Under the pieces are notes generated by a model. That model saw nothing but the letters and a program-made list of their open reading frames with translations, searched no databases and was not told the origin of the DNA. Below are positions 4,884 to 5,032 of a stretch of 5,032 nt of DNA, piece by piece; position 1 is the stretch's first letter; every line of letters begins with the position of its first letter. Origin of the DNA: Syntrophaceae bacterium (GTDB lineage Bacteria; Desulfobacterota; Syntrophia; Syntrophales; Smithellaceae). The DNA is taken from assembly GCA_003506745.1 (NCBI GenBank), contig DNYQ01000005.1:1-5032 (forward strand). Reading direction: 5' to 3'. Made by a program: the position numbers and the translations under genes.

Positions 4884-5032
4884 TCCCAGCAACGCCCTGC
4901 TGAAACCCGCGTCGTTGGGCACACGCTGCACACCCTGCACAGCCGGGATGCGACGGGATAAGCTCTTTGTTTTTAGGTTGTTACATTCAATTCTTGACAG
5001 CTCCGAGCCTTGAATGGGGTTCAAGGGGCCGG
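4884..5032. other. Right flank, probably outside the element
   Basis: No gene can be called in these 149 bp. There are a 5-bp inverted pair cagca/tgctg (4887-4891, 4898-4902), three imperfect 9-bp units starting caca (4920-4946), and a 7-bp hairpin ccttgaa/ttcaagg (5008-5026) with a tgggg loop close to the window edge. The minus strand is open in the integrase tail phase across the repeat, but shows no integrase catalytic motifs. It may be the 3' end of a chromosomal gene or intergenic DNA. Confidence 0.4.

Noticed and set aside
5008..5032. tRNA 3' end at the right edge (gttcaag resembles a T-loop)
   Set aside because: The flanking bases do not form a T-stem of tRNA type; they form a simple ccttgaa/ttcaagg hairpin, and no acceptor stem or anticodon arm is visible.

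Overview
The window reads as one small integrated mobile element, about 4.8 kb between two copies of a short direct repeat, with little flanking DNA. The G+C-rich left two thirds, the stacked GC-rich intergenic hairpins and the protein types suggest a Gram-negative proteobacterium, perhaps Desulfovibrio-like. That host guess rests on general appearance only and is low confidence. No tRNA, rRNA, CRISPR array, structural phage gene or replication gene is visible.

Left module (1-1403, minus strand): a 70-aa helix-turn-helix protein of the excisionase/AlpA type is followed 3 bp later by a complete 393-aa tyrosine integrase. The last codons of the integrase contain a 22-bp sequence (46-67) that recurs at 20/22 identity at 4862-4883. 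The first copy also sits in a 44-bp imperfect palindrome. The pair looks like the two attachment-site cores of the element. A crossover between them would keep the integrase frame open and replace its last residues.

Middle module (1549-3306, minus strand): a second, unrelated tyrosine recombinase of the Phage_int_SAM_2/Integrase_1 type (320 aa) also has every catalytic residue. Its transcript is bounded by a strong intrinsic terminator at 1549-1600 and a run of GC-rich hairpins. Upstream lie a terminator (2777-2803), a nested stem-loop resembling phage c4 antisense RNA (2810-2855), two further hairpins, and two weak abutting ORFs that run into the recombinase start. This resembles the leader and immunity regions of P1/P4-type phages and satellites (c4, ash, icd), but the match was made by eye.

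Right module (3435-4861, plus strand): two consecutive genes encode small secreted lipoproteins, the second one very AT-rich. About 460 bp of AT-rich DNA without a convincing gene follows. These lipoproteins are the only visible cargo. A membrane or surface role such as superinfection exclusion is possible but unproven.

The right repeat copy (4862-4883) and the last 150 bp return to higher G+C and probably represent the junction with flanking DNA.
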